Source: Pseudomonadota bacterium (GTDB lineage: Bacteria; Pseudomonadota; Gammaproteobacteria; UBA11654). Taken from it: a stretch of DNA of 36,718 bases. The notes beneath the pieces are model-generated. The model made no database searches. It was not told the DNA's origin and worked only from the letters and a program-made list of their open reading frames with translations. The stretch spans positions 1 through 36,718 of the forward strand of contig JAPOHS010000003.1 of the NCBI GenBank assembly GCA_029979325.1, read 5' to 3'. Shown here one piece after another: positions 24,169 to 31,338 of the stretch. Both the position numbers and the translations under genes were made by a program. Every line of letters begins with the position of its first letter. The stretch's first letter is position 1.

Positions 24169-24505
24169 TGATCGAAAAGTCTGTCCCGATACTCCATAAA
24201 TCTTCCAATTTATAAAATTCTCTGACTTCACTCAGCATAACGTGAAGAATAGCATCTCCAAGATCAATTAAAACCCATTGGCCTGACTCATAGCCCTCAA
24301 TTCCTAAGACTGGCATCCTGATTTCTTTCATTCTTTCAACCACTCGGTCAACGATGGAACGGGCATGCCGATTAGAAGTGCCTGTACAAAAAATCATGTG
24401 ATCACTGATCGAGGTTAATTCTCTTACATCAATTGCATGCACGTCGATGGCTTTCATATCATCCAATACTGCCATCGCCAGATCTAATACAGTTTGATCC
24501 GTCAT
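24158..24505 (-). CDS. rsfS: Ribosomal silencing factor RsfS
   Basis: This is a 115-residue protein that binds uL14 on the 50S subunit and blocks joining with 30S when nutrients run low. Family features are AIDVRELTSISDHMIFCTGTS (about 24-44), GIEGYESGQWVLIDLGDAILHVM and the ending REFYKLEDLW. Length matches. It overlaps holA by 4 nt upstream and rlmH by 11 nt downstream. In E. coli nadD lies between holA and rsfS; it is missing here. Confidence 0.96.
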   Translation of the reverse strand: MTDQTVLDLAMAVLDDMKAIDVHAIDVRELTSISDHMIFCTGTSNRHARSIVDRVVERMKEIRMPVLGIEGYESGQWVLIDLGDAILHVMLSEVREFYKLEDLWSIGTDFSINEN

Positions 24506-25503
24506 GCTGTTTTCCTTTGGGGGCTAGTAATCATGTATAAAAGTCTTCCAATTTCGTCCCATGAATTACCAGTTGCTGCTCCTTTGATCACTTTGTCAAC
24601 AGAACACGCTTGCCCCAAAATTGATTCCATGTATTGATGGTTCACTTGATTGAGAAAATTACCGATCAGTTGCTGCTTACTTTGCCAGACCTTCGCTCGG
24701 TTCATGCTTTGCTGAACAGAATTGCCACAAGAGATATCCAGGCTCATACTGAATAAATTTCTTATTTCCCAATTAATTACTCTCATGACCTCAAAAGGCT
24801 GCATCCCCTCTTTTTGAAGACGCCTGAATATATTGAATGTCCTTGTGCTATTACTGGAAATAGCTGCATCGGTGAGCTGAAAAAGATCGAAGTGAGCTCC
24901 GTCGGCTACACAGTCATTTACATCTTCAAGAGAAACTCTCTGATCAATCCCCATCAGCATGAGTCGATCAATGGACTGCATCGCAGCAAAGAGATTGCCT
25001 TCAGTCAACGCAACAAACATATCCAATGCATCCTTATCAATGGAGAGGCCTTTATCACGCAACCTCGTTGAAATCCATCTCCCCATTTGTGAAGGATAGA
25101 CTTTCTTGCATTCTATAACTTGGGCCTTAGCGGAAAAAGTCTTAAACCATTTTGTATTGGTCACACTCTTTTCTAATTTCCCACAGATCAAAATTAACAG
25201 ATGATCGTCTGTGATCATTTCCATCAATTCCAATAAAGCAGAAGAACCAGTTTTTCCAGGCTTGCCTAAAGGTAGGTTGATCTCAATGATCTTTTTTTCA
25301 GCGAAAAGTGATGGGCTTTTTAATTCTGCAAAAACGCCATCCCAATTTGATCTCGCATCAAAATAAAATCTGGAGCGCTCTGTAAAACCAAAATTATATG
25401 CACTGCTTCGGATATCGTCTTGGGCCTCAAGTATGAGCAAGTCTTCAGCTCCATGAATCAGGTATATTTGATGGAAATCTTTGTCTTCAATTTGCTTAGT
25501 CAT
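24502..25503 (-). CDS. holA: DNA polymerase III delta subunit
   Basis: This is a 333-residue clamp-loader delta subunit, which opens the beta sliding clamp. The N-terminal segment IYLIHGAEDLLILEAQDDIR (about 13-32) and the clamp-contact region SPSLFAEKKIIEINLP (about 63-78) are typical. The middle AAA+-like domain lacks an ATP site, as usual for delta. The C-terminal collar domain contains the DLFQLTDAAIS region. Length is close to E. coli HolA (343). It starts 14 nt after yidD and overlaps rsfS by 4 nt. Unusually, it is not next to lptE, which is about 5 kb away. Confidence 0.93.
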   Translation of the reverse strand: MTKQIEDKDFHQIYLIHGAEDLLILEAQDDIRSSAYNFGFTERSRFYFDARSNWDGVFAELKSPSLFAEKKIIEINLPLGKPGKTGSSALLELMEMITDDHLLILICGKLEKSVTNTKWFKTFSAKAQVIECKKVYPSQMGRWISTRLRDKGLSIDKDALDMFVALTEGNLFAAMQSIDRLMLMGIDQRVSLEDVNDCVADGAHFDLFQLTDAAISSNSTRTFNIFRRLQKEGMQPFEVMRVINWEIRNLFSMSLDISCGNSVQQSMNRAKVWQSKQQLIGNFLNQVNHQYMESILGQACSVDKVIKGAATGNSWDEIGRLLYMITSPQRKTA

Positions 25504-25517
25504 TGATCATCAAATAA

Positions 25518-25751
25518 TTAATTATCTCTGGAATTCCTCAGTATTTGAAATTTTTCTGGAACTGGGTCATGGCCTCCACTGAAAAACGGGTTACATCTTA
25601 GGATTCTCAGTAACATGAGAATGGATCCTTTGATAGATCCGTGATGATCAATGGCCTCAATTGCATATTGGGAGCAGGTTGGAAAAAATCTACAAGAAGC
25701 TTGAAAATATGGAGATATAAACTTTTGATAGAGAATAATGGCTTGTTTCAT
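25518..25751 (-). CDS. yidD: Membrane protein insertion efficiency factor YidD
   Basis: This is a 77-residue peripheral membrane protein that helps YidC-dependent membrane insertion. The family signature [16 protein letters not shown] (about 20-35), with its two cysteines, and [17 protein letters not shown] (about 53-69) are complete. The ATG at 25749-25751 is preferred over a TTG one codon earlier; AGGA lies about 8 nt upstream. In most bacteria yidD sits between rnpA and yidC; here it is between sufE and holA. Confidence 0.95.
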   Translation of the reverse strand: MKQAIILYQKFISPYFQASCRFFPTCSQYAIEAIDHHGSIKGSILMLLRILRCNPFFSGGHDPVPEKFQILRNSRDN

Positions 25752-25761
25752 CAAAGAATTC

Positions 25762-26175
25762 CTAGGTCATCATGCCAGCATCTTTCTTAATGCGAGCGAT
25801 CATTAAGTTGAGGCCGTTATTTCTGGTTGGACTTAGGTGTTCATTTAAGCCAATCATAGAAATAAACTTTGGCTCTGTTTGAACAATTTCTGAAGGCTTC
25901 TGATTGTCATATATTCTCAACAGTAACGCTATGAGCCCCGAGACAATTGCAGAATCACTGGTTGCTTTACATCTGAATGAACCATCCTCTATTGAAGTCA
26001 AAAACCATACACTCGATTGACAACCATGCACTTTATTTTCATCGATCATTTGGTCGCTTGGAAAAGTTTCAAGCTTTTTACCCAGATCGATGATGTATTC
26101 ATACTTTTCCATCCAAGTATCAAAAATTTCAAACTCTTCAGAAATTGATTGTTGAATTTCTTGCAATGAATCCAT
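25762..26175 (-). CDS. sufE: SufE-family cysteine desulfurase sulfur acceptor
   Basis: This is a 137-residue SufE/CsdE-type protein that takes persulfide sulfur from a cysteine desulfurase (SufS or CsdA) for Fe-S cluster assembly. The acceptor cysteine is C52 in VHGCQSSVW, matching E. coli SufE C51. The surrounding [23 protein letters not shown] helix and [15 protein letters not shown] segment are typical. No suf operon is nearby, so it could equally serve as CsdE. It lies 3 nt after cysS and 10 nt before yidD. Confidence 0.93.
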   Translation of the reverse strand: MDSLQEIQQSISEEFEIFDTWMEKYEYIIDLGKKLETFPSDQMIDENKVHGCQSSVWFLTSIEDGSFRCKATSDSAIVSGLIALLLRIYDNQKPSEIVQTEPKFISMIGLNEHLSPTRNNGLNLMIARIKKDAGMMT

Positions 26176-26178
26176 TGA

Positions 26179-27534
26179 TTATAGCTTCTTCCAAACTGGT
26201 CCTTCTGGACCATCTTCTATTGTTACACCCAGTGACTCTATTTCCTGTCTAATTTGATCGGCTTGTTCGAAATCTTTATTGGATCTTGCTGCTTCTCTCT
26301 CAGACAAAAGTCGATCAATTAACGCTTCATCCACGTCGATGTTCTCAAACCAAATTTCTGCATCTTCATTCATTAAACCCAATAAATGGGCAGACCCAAT
26401 GAGAATTGATGCCAATTGTCTAGACTCTTCATCTGATTTTGCATTATTGATGCTTTTTACTATGGCAAAAAGCTCGCTCAGTGCCTTGGGTGTATTGATA
26501 TCATCGGCAATTGCATTGATGACTTCTTCACAGGGCTCGCCAGGTGAGATCTTGCCCAATTTTCTGATTGAACCATACAGGCGATCCAGCTTCTTCTCTG
26601 AATCACTGATCAGTGCATCATTCCAATTGATTGGTTTGCGATAGTGTGTAGTTAAAAATGCCATTCGTATAACCTCTGGCCTGATTTCTTTTAAGAGATC
26701 TCGAATGAGCAAAAGATTGCCCTCAGATTTTGACATCTTTACGTTATCAAAATCGATCATTCCATTGTGAATCCAATAGTTTGCGAGTGGTTCTCCTGAG
26801 TGTGAGCACATGCTTTGTGCACATTCATTCTCATGATGAGGAAACAAAAGATCACTCCCGCCCCCATGAATATCCAATGTCCTTCCCAAATATTTCTTTG
26901 CCATTGCTGAACATTCAAGATGCCATCCAGGCCTTCCAAAACCCCAAGGGCTTTCCCAACCGGGGGTTTCTCCAGTGGATGGCTTCCATAACACAAAGTC
27001 CCTTTGATTATTTTTTATTTCTGAAGATTTGATTCTTGTTCCTGAAATCTGCTCATCTTCTAACCGATTAGAAAGAAAACCATAATCATCAAAAGTCTCG
27101 ACACTGAAAAAAACATGGCCTTGATTCTCATATGCATGTTTTTTATCGATTAATCCCTCAATCATTTCAATCATCTCAGCAATATGCTCTGTGGCCAATG
27201 GTTCTATATCTGGCTTTTCCACCCCTAGCGCACTCATATCTTCTTGATAAATTTCTGTATATCGCTGAGTAACTTCGGATATATGAACGCCCTCTTCATC
27301 AGCTGCCTGATAAATCTTGTCATCTAGATCGGTAATATTTCTGACGTATATCAGATCAAATTTCATCCTTAAAAGTCTTGCAAGAACATCGAATATGACT
27401 GGACCTCTCGCATTTCCAATATGAGGATAACTATATACCGTGGGCCCGCAGACATACATTGTGACCTTCTTGGGGTCAATGGGAACAAATAGCTCCTTGT
27501 TCTTAGTGTTCGAATTATAGAGGTTGATCTTCAT
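26179..27534 (-). CDS. cysS: Cysteinyl-tRNA synthetase
   Basis: This is a 451-residue class I aminoacyl-tRNA synthetase. HIGH-like motif: PHIGNARG (37-44). KMSKS: 266-270. Zinc ligands at the cysteine-binding site are C29 (VCGPTVYSYPH), C208 (HLECSAM), H233 and E237 (FPHHENEC). The C-terminal DALR/anticodon region follows, ending GPVWKKL. Length is close to E. coli (461). It is the first gene of the cysS-sufE-yidD-holA-rsfS-rlmH run. It is divergent from hisI, with a shared 83-nt intergenic region. Confidence 0.97.
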   Translation of the reverse strand: MKINLYNSNTKNKELFVPIDPKKVTMYVCGPTVYSYPHIGNARGPVIFDVLARLLRMKFDLIYVRNITDLDDKIYQAADEEGVHISEVTQRYTEIYQEDMSALGVEKPDIEPLATEHIAEMIEMIEGLIDKKHAYENQGHVFFSVETFDDYGFLSNRLEDEQISGTRIKSSEIKNNQRDFVLWKPSTGETPGWESPWGFGRPGWHLECSAMAKKYLGRTLDIHGGGSDLLFPHHENECAQSMCSHSGEPLANYWIHNGMIDFDNVKMSKSEGNLLLIRDLLKEIRPEVIRMAFLTTHYRKPINWNDALISDSEKKLDRLYGSIRKLGKISPGEPCEEVINAIADDINTPKALSELFAIVKSINNAKSDEESRQLASILIGSAHLLGLMNEDAEIWFENIDVDEALIDRLLSEREAARSNKDFEQADQIRQEIESLGVTIEDGPEGPVWKKL

Positions 27535-27562
27535 TTTTGGTTTTTATTGCATTTATGAAAGT

Positions 27563-27568
27563 TATAAT
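27563..27568. promoter_or_regulatory. Possible bidirectional -10 between cysS and hisI
   Basis: GTTATAATACC holds TATAAT on the plus strand and TATTAT on the minus strand. One element could therefore serve both divergent genes. No strong -35 is seen in either direction. Tentative. Confidence 0.35.
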
Positions 27569-27617
27569 ACCTAATGTTTTAATAAGATTCTGTGGTCATT
27601 AGTGGATTAAACGAAAG

Positions 27618-28073
27618 ATGTTTCAGGAAAGAGTCAGTATAGAGGAAGTAGAAGAAGGAACTGGGTTAGCTCCCAAGTTTGATGCAAATGGTTTAATACC
27701 AGTTGTCACTTCAGATATCGAATCCGGAGAGCTTTTGATGCATGGTTACATGAATCATGAAGCCCTTGAGAAAACAATCGTCACTGGTCAAATGCACTAC
27801 TTTAGCAGAAGCAGAAAAGTCATCTGGCACAAGGGTGCAACCAGTGGTTTTTATCAGAATGTAGATGAGCTTATGATTGATGATGATCAAGACACTATTT
27901 GGGCCAAAGTAAAAGTTATGGGTGGCGCCAGCTGTCATGTTGGTTACAGAAGCTGTTTTTATCGAAAAATTATTTCCGATGAAGAAAAAGTTCAACTTGA
28001 GTTCACTGATACTGAAAAAGTTTTTGATCCTGATGAGGTTTATGGAGATGCCCCCAATCCAACAAAACTCTGA
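27618..28073 (+). CDS. hisI: Phosphoribosyl-AMP cyclohydrolase
   Basis: This is a 151-residue enzyme that opens the purine ring of phosphoribosyl-AMP in histidine synthesis. It is the stand-alone HisI form with no fused HisE domain. Recognised parts are MHGYMNHEALEKTI (about 41-54), HYFSRSRKVIWHKGATSG (about 60-77), IDDDQDTIW (87-95) and CHVGYRSCFYR (106-116). The two C-terminal zinc cysteines (C106, C113) are present. The third, normally in D-C-D-x-D, is Asp here (IDDDQD). No other his gene is nearby; the next gene starts 2 nt downstream. Confidence 0.92.
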   Translation: MFQERVSIEEVEEGTGLAPKFDANGLIPVVTSDIESGELLMHGYMNHEALEKTIVTGQMHYFSRSRKVIWHKGATSGFYQNVDELMIDDDQDTIWAKVKVMGGASCHVGYRSCFYRKIISDEEKVQLEFTDTEKVFDPDEVYGDAPNPTKL

Positions 28074-28075
28074 TT

Positions 28076-29002
28076 ATGAGCATTGTTGAAACAATCAGTT
28101 ATGAGCTTTGGGACAAAGACCCAGAAGCCTTTGCTAATCAATTAGGAAAGAATCATAAAACAACAGGATTTTGTGGCATACAAGACCATCCGATACCTGA
28201 GACAATGGTGTCTGAATCAATAGAAATGTTTGAAGAGTTCTTTGCTTTGTCGCAAGACATCAAAATGAAATACTTTATTAAGAACATTGGAGGAGCAAGA
28301 GGTTATACACCTTACAAAATTGAAACAGCTAAAGATGCTGAACATGCTGACCTTAAAGAGTTTTGGCAAACAGGCAGAAGTCTGGAGGATGATCATCCCT
28401 ACACAAAATATATGTTTAAAAATATAGTTGCCGAAGAAATTCCTGAATTCGAGAAAAAAATTACTGAGCTTTTTTATGCTTTTGATAGTTTTGGGCAACA
28501 ACTCATGCAAGCAATAGCCATATATTTAGGGCTTGAGAATAATTACTTTGATTCGCATATTCACGAGGGCAATAGCGTCTTAAGAACCATACATTATCCT
28601 CCTGTAGATCAAGACATAGGAGAAAGATCGGGCGCCCACGGTGACATCAATCTCATCACTCTGCTTATAGGAGGGAATAAACCCGGATTAGAGATTCTAA
28701 TAGATGACAATTGGCACCCAATTGATACGCCACAGAGCACTGTGGTTTGTAATGTGGGCGATATGCTAGAACGATTCACCAATAACCGATTGCCCTCAGT
28801 ATTGCACCGGGTTACGACTCCATCAGATGCAGTGAAAGGTTCTTCACGTTATTCCATTCCATTCTTTTTGCATCCCAATCCTGATTGGTTTATTGAAACA
28901 CTGCCATCATGCATAGATGATGAGCATCCAGATCTGTATCCTGAAGGGATTATGGCTGATGATTTCTTGCAGCAGCGTTTATATGAAATCAAATTACTGT
29001 AA
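28076..29002 (+). CDS. 2-oxoglutarate/Fe(II) oxygenase, isopenicillin-N-synthase-like
   Basis: This is a 308-residue non-haem iron oxygenase of the IPNS/plant-type 2OG dioxygenase family. The iron ligands are H188, D190 (SGAHGDINLITLL) and H244 (SVLHRV). The co-substrate pair Arg/Ser is R258-x-S260 in RYSIPFFLHP. The N-terminal DIOX_N-like region (about 1-120) is present. No signal peptide; cytoplasmic. It lies 2 nt after hisI and 9 nt before nupC, so the three are one transcript. A role in nucleoside or amino-acid oxidation is suggested only by that context. The substrate is unknown. Confidence 0.88.
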   Translation: MSIVETISYELWDKDPEAFANQLGKNHKTTGFCGIQDHPIPETMVSESIEMFEEFFALSQDIKMKYFIKNIGGARGYTPYKIETAKDAEHADLKEFWQTGRSLEDDHPYTKYMFKNIVAEEIPEFEKKITELFYAFDSFGQQLMQAIAIYLGLENNYFDSHIHEGNSVLRTIHYPPVDQDIGERSGAHGDINLITLLIGGNKPGLEILIDDNWHPIDTPQSTVVCNVGDMLERFTNNRLPSVLHRVTTPSDAVKGSSRYSIPFFLHPNPDWFIETLPSCIDDEHPDLYPEGIMADDFLQQRLYEIKLL

Positions 29003-29011
29003 ACTATTCTG

Positions 29012-30268
29012 ATGGATATTCTTCAGATCATTGTAGGTGGCATCATACTGATTCTTCTGGGTGTTGTTTTTTCAAATAATTTTAGAAAAATAAATCCTCT
29101 ATACCTTTTCAATGCCATCGCTCTTCAATTTTTACTCTCATTTTTACTGATTAAAGTGCCTCCGATTACCAATGCATTTAACTCTTTATCCAAGGGTGTT
29201 TTGGCTCTAAAAGAAGCCACAGATAAAGGCACGGGCTTTGTATTTGGTTATCTTGCAGAAGGAGCACCTAAGCCATTCGAGGTCATAGATCCAGCATTTG
29301 CCAATATTTTTATCTTTTCTGGATTAATGCTGATCATAGTTGTCTCTGCGCTTTCAGCTATTTTTTGGCACTGGAGAATTCTTCCAATTATCATCAAAGC
29401 GATAGCCACACTTTTTAAAAAACCGCTGAATGTAGGTGGCCCTGTGGGCTTGAGTTCAACGGCAAACATAATTTTTGGACAGGTTGAAGCGCCGCTATTG
29501 ATCAGACCCTATCTGAGTAAAATGTCAAAACATGAGTTATTGGTGCTCATGACAGTTGGCATGTCAACAATCTCAGGTGGTGTAATGGTAGTCTTTGTGA
29601 CAATGCTGTCAGGTCTCTATGCTGAAAATCTCATAGGTCATTTTTTAACTGCGTCAATCATTTCAGTGCCCGCTGCAATCATGTATGCAAATATCATGCT
29701 CCCGAGTGATGTAAAGACAGAAGATGAGAGTGAGATTGAGCAATCCAAACTTTATCGAGGAACAATGGATGCTCTGACGAGCGGAACCCAAGACGGTCTT
29801 CAAATTACTCTCAATATAGCAGCGCTACTTCTTGTATTGATTACAATTGTTACTCTTGTGAATACTGGTCTCGAAGCTCTTTTGCCTCCAGTCAGTGGGG
29901 AGTCGATTACTCTTGAAAGGATTGCGGGATGGATCTTTGCGCCAATTGCATGGTGCATGGGAATACCATCATCTGAAATGCAACTAGCGGGGTCATTGCT
30001 CGGTGTGAAATTTATACTCAATGAATTTGTGGCATACATCAATCTATCCTCAATTGATCCATCGGCACTCTCTGAAAAAAGCAGAGTGATCATGCTTTAT
30101 GCTCTATGTGGATTTGCAAATTTATCAAGTGTTGGAATTCTGCTCAGTGGAATTGGCACAATGATACCTGACAGAAAAGGAGATTTAATTTCTGTAAGTG
30201 GAAAAGCACTGATTGGGGCAACCCTGGCTTCATGCTTTACAGGATTGGTAGTAGGAATTATCTCCTAA
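29012..30268 (+). CDS. NupC-type concentrative nucleoside transporter
   Basis: This is a 418-residue inner-membrane transporter of the CNT family, importing nucleosides with H+ or Na+. It has about 8-10 membrane segments. The core family segments are GLSSTANIIFGQVEAPLLIRP (about 147-167) and MTVGMSTISGGVMVVFV (about 182-198), with conserved Gly, Gln and Glu in the nucleoside site. A later motif is LLGVKFILNEFVAY, and the C-terminal half has CGFANLSSVGILLSGIG. It is last in the hisI-oxygenase-nupC transcript and abuts convergent tdk with no gap. With tdk and the adenosine-kinase-like gene it points to active nucleoside salvage. Confidence 0.93.
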   Translation: MDILQIIVGGIILILLGVVFSNNFRKINPLYLFNAIALQFLLSFLLIKVPPITNAFNSLSKGVLALKEATDKGTGFVFGYLAEGAPKPFEVIDPAFANIFIFSGLMLIIVVSALSAIFWHWRILPIIIKAIATLFKKPLNVGGPVGLSSTANIIFGQVEAPLLIRPYLSKMSKHELLVLMTVGMSTISGGVMVVFVTMLSGLYAENLIGHFLTASIISVPAAIMYANIMLPSDVKTEDESEIEQSKLYRGTMDALTSGTQDGLQITLNIAALLLVLITIVTLVNTGLEALLPPVSGESITLERIAGWIFAPIAWCMGIPSSEMQLAGSLLGVKFILNEFVAYINLSSIDPSALSEKSRVIMLYALCGFANLSSVGILLSGIGTMIPDRKGDLISVSGKALIGATLASCFTGLVVGIIS

Positions 30269-30850
30269 CTAAGAACCAATATTTCCACTATAAAAATGTT
30301 TTCTACAAAGTGATAAGTATCTTTCATTGCCTCCGATTTCAACCTGATCACCCGATCTTGTGATTGAGCCATCTTCACTGACACGAACAATCATGGTTGC
30401 CTTACTTCCACAATGACAAACAGCACGAAGCTCTTTTAATCTATCTGCCCAAGCCAGCAGATACTTGCTTCCCTCAAATAATTCACCCTGAAAGTCTGTT
30501 CTGATCCCAAAGGCCATGACGGTAACATTCAGTTCATCGACAATTTTACCTAATTGCTTAACTTGATCTTTGGTTAGAAATTGAGCCTCATCAATCAGCA
30601 CACAACTCAATCTATTTTTCTCATTCACGTCTCGGACCATCGCCAAAATATTGTCTGATTCAGCATATGTATGAGCAGAAGTTCTCAATCCAACTCTTGA
30701 TACCACTTCTGATTCACCATAACGATCATCCTTTGATGAGGTAAAAACCATGGTCTCGAGACCTCTTTCGCGATAACCATGACTTGCTTGCAATAATGCT
30801 GTTGATTTGCCTGCGTTCATTGTCGAATAAATAAAATGAAGAGCTGCCAT
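30269..30850 (-). CDS. tdk: Thymidine kinase (type II)
   Basis: This is a 193-residue enzyme that phosphorylates thymidine with ATP. P-loop: STMNAGKST (9-17). Walker B: CVLIDEAQFL (about 84-93). The lid/zinc region has CHCGSKATM and a C-terminal LCRKHFYSG, giving the usual four-Cys/His zinc site. The start is the ATG at 30848-30850, inside the lptE stop (TGATG), rather than the GTG one codon earlier. Its 3' end meets nupC directly. Position after lptE, where E. coli has holA, is unusual. Confidence 0.95.
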   Translation of the reverse strand: MAALHFIYSTMNAGKSTALLQASHGYRERGLETMVFTSSKDDRYGESEVVSRVGLRTSAHTYAESDNILAMVRDVNEKNRLSCVLIDEAQFLTKDQVKQLGKIVDELNVTVMAFGIRTDFQGELFEGSKYLLAWADRLKELRAVCHCGSKATMIVRVSEDGSITRSGDQVEIGGNERYLSLCRKHFYSGNIGS

Positions 30851-31338
30851 CACAATACCTCGTTTATTCTGAGTAAAATTTTATCAACAACTTGTTCGGC
30901 AAGTGATTCTTTGATGAATTTGGACTCATTTGCTTTTCCCAGTATTTGGTTCCTGTCAAAACTATAGTCACCTGCTTCTTTATATTGTGCGCTCTCAATG
31001 ATGATTTCATTTTGATGGATGAGAGACCCAGTGACCTCTAAGTTAATTTCAAATTCTTTTGGATAATTTGAAGATGAAACGGTGATGACTCGTTCTTTAA
31101 AATCATCACTGCTAATTATGATTATCGTATCTGCTAGTTCCCTGCTTTGAGACAGAGAGATGCCATTTGATTTCAGAGTATTATTTAGAATCCTATAGAA
31201 AGATGAATAACGATCAGTTGTTTCTAAAAAAATATTGCCAGATTTAGTAGCCAACGAAGATGTGTCTTGCAACTCATAACCACAAGATGATGCTATTAAG
31301 CAAAATAGAATGGCCAATGATTTTTGAATATTTCCCAC
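30850..31338 (-). CDS. lptE: LPS-assembly lipoprotein LptE
   Basis: This is a 162-residue outer-membrane lipoprotein that plugs the LptD barrel and helps deliver lipopolysaccharide to the cell surface. The lipoprotein signal ends IASSC-GYELQ (cysteine 19), like the SCGF/GCGF start of LptE proteins. A short alpha/beta body follows. Sequence conservation in LptE is low; the call rests on the lipobox, size and place directly after leuS. Translation starts at GTG (31336-31338), overlapping the leuS stop (TAGTG). tdk starts in its stop codon. The presence of lptE implies an LPS-bearing outer membrane. Confidence 0.85.
   Translation of the reverse strand: MGNIQKSLAILFCLIASSCGYELQDTSSLATKSGNIFLETTDRYSSFYRILNNTLKSNGISLSQSRELADTIIIISSDDFKERVITVSSSNYPKEFEINLEVTGSLIHQNEIIIESAQYKEAGDYSFDRNQILGKANESKFIKESLAEQVVDKILLRINEVL

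Noticed and set aside
24169..24231. Upstream extension of rlmH
   Set aside because: It would lie wholly within rsfS. The start at 24168 gives the family's standard N-terminus and length.
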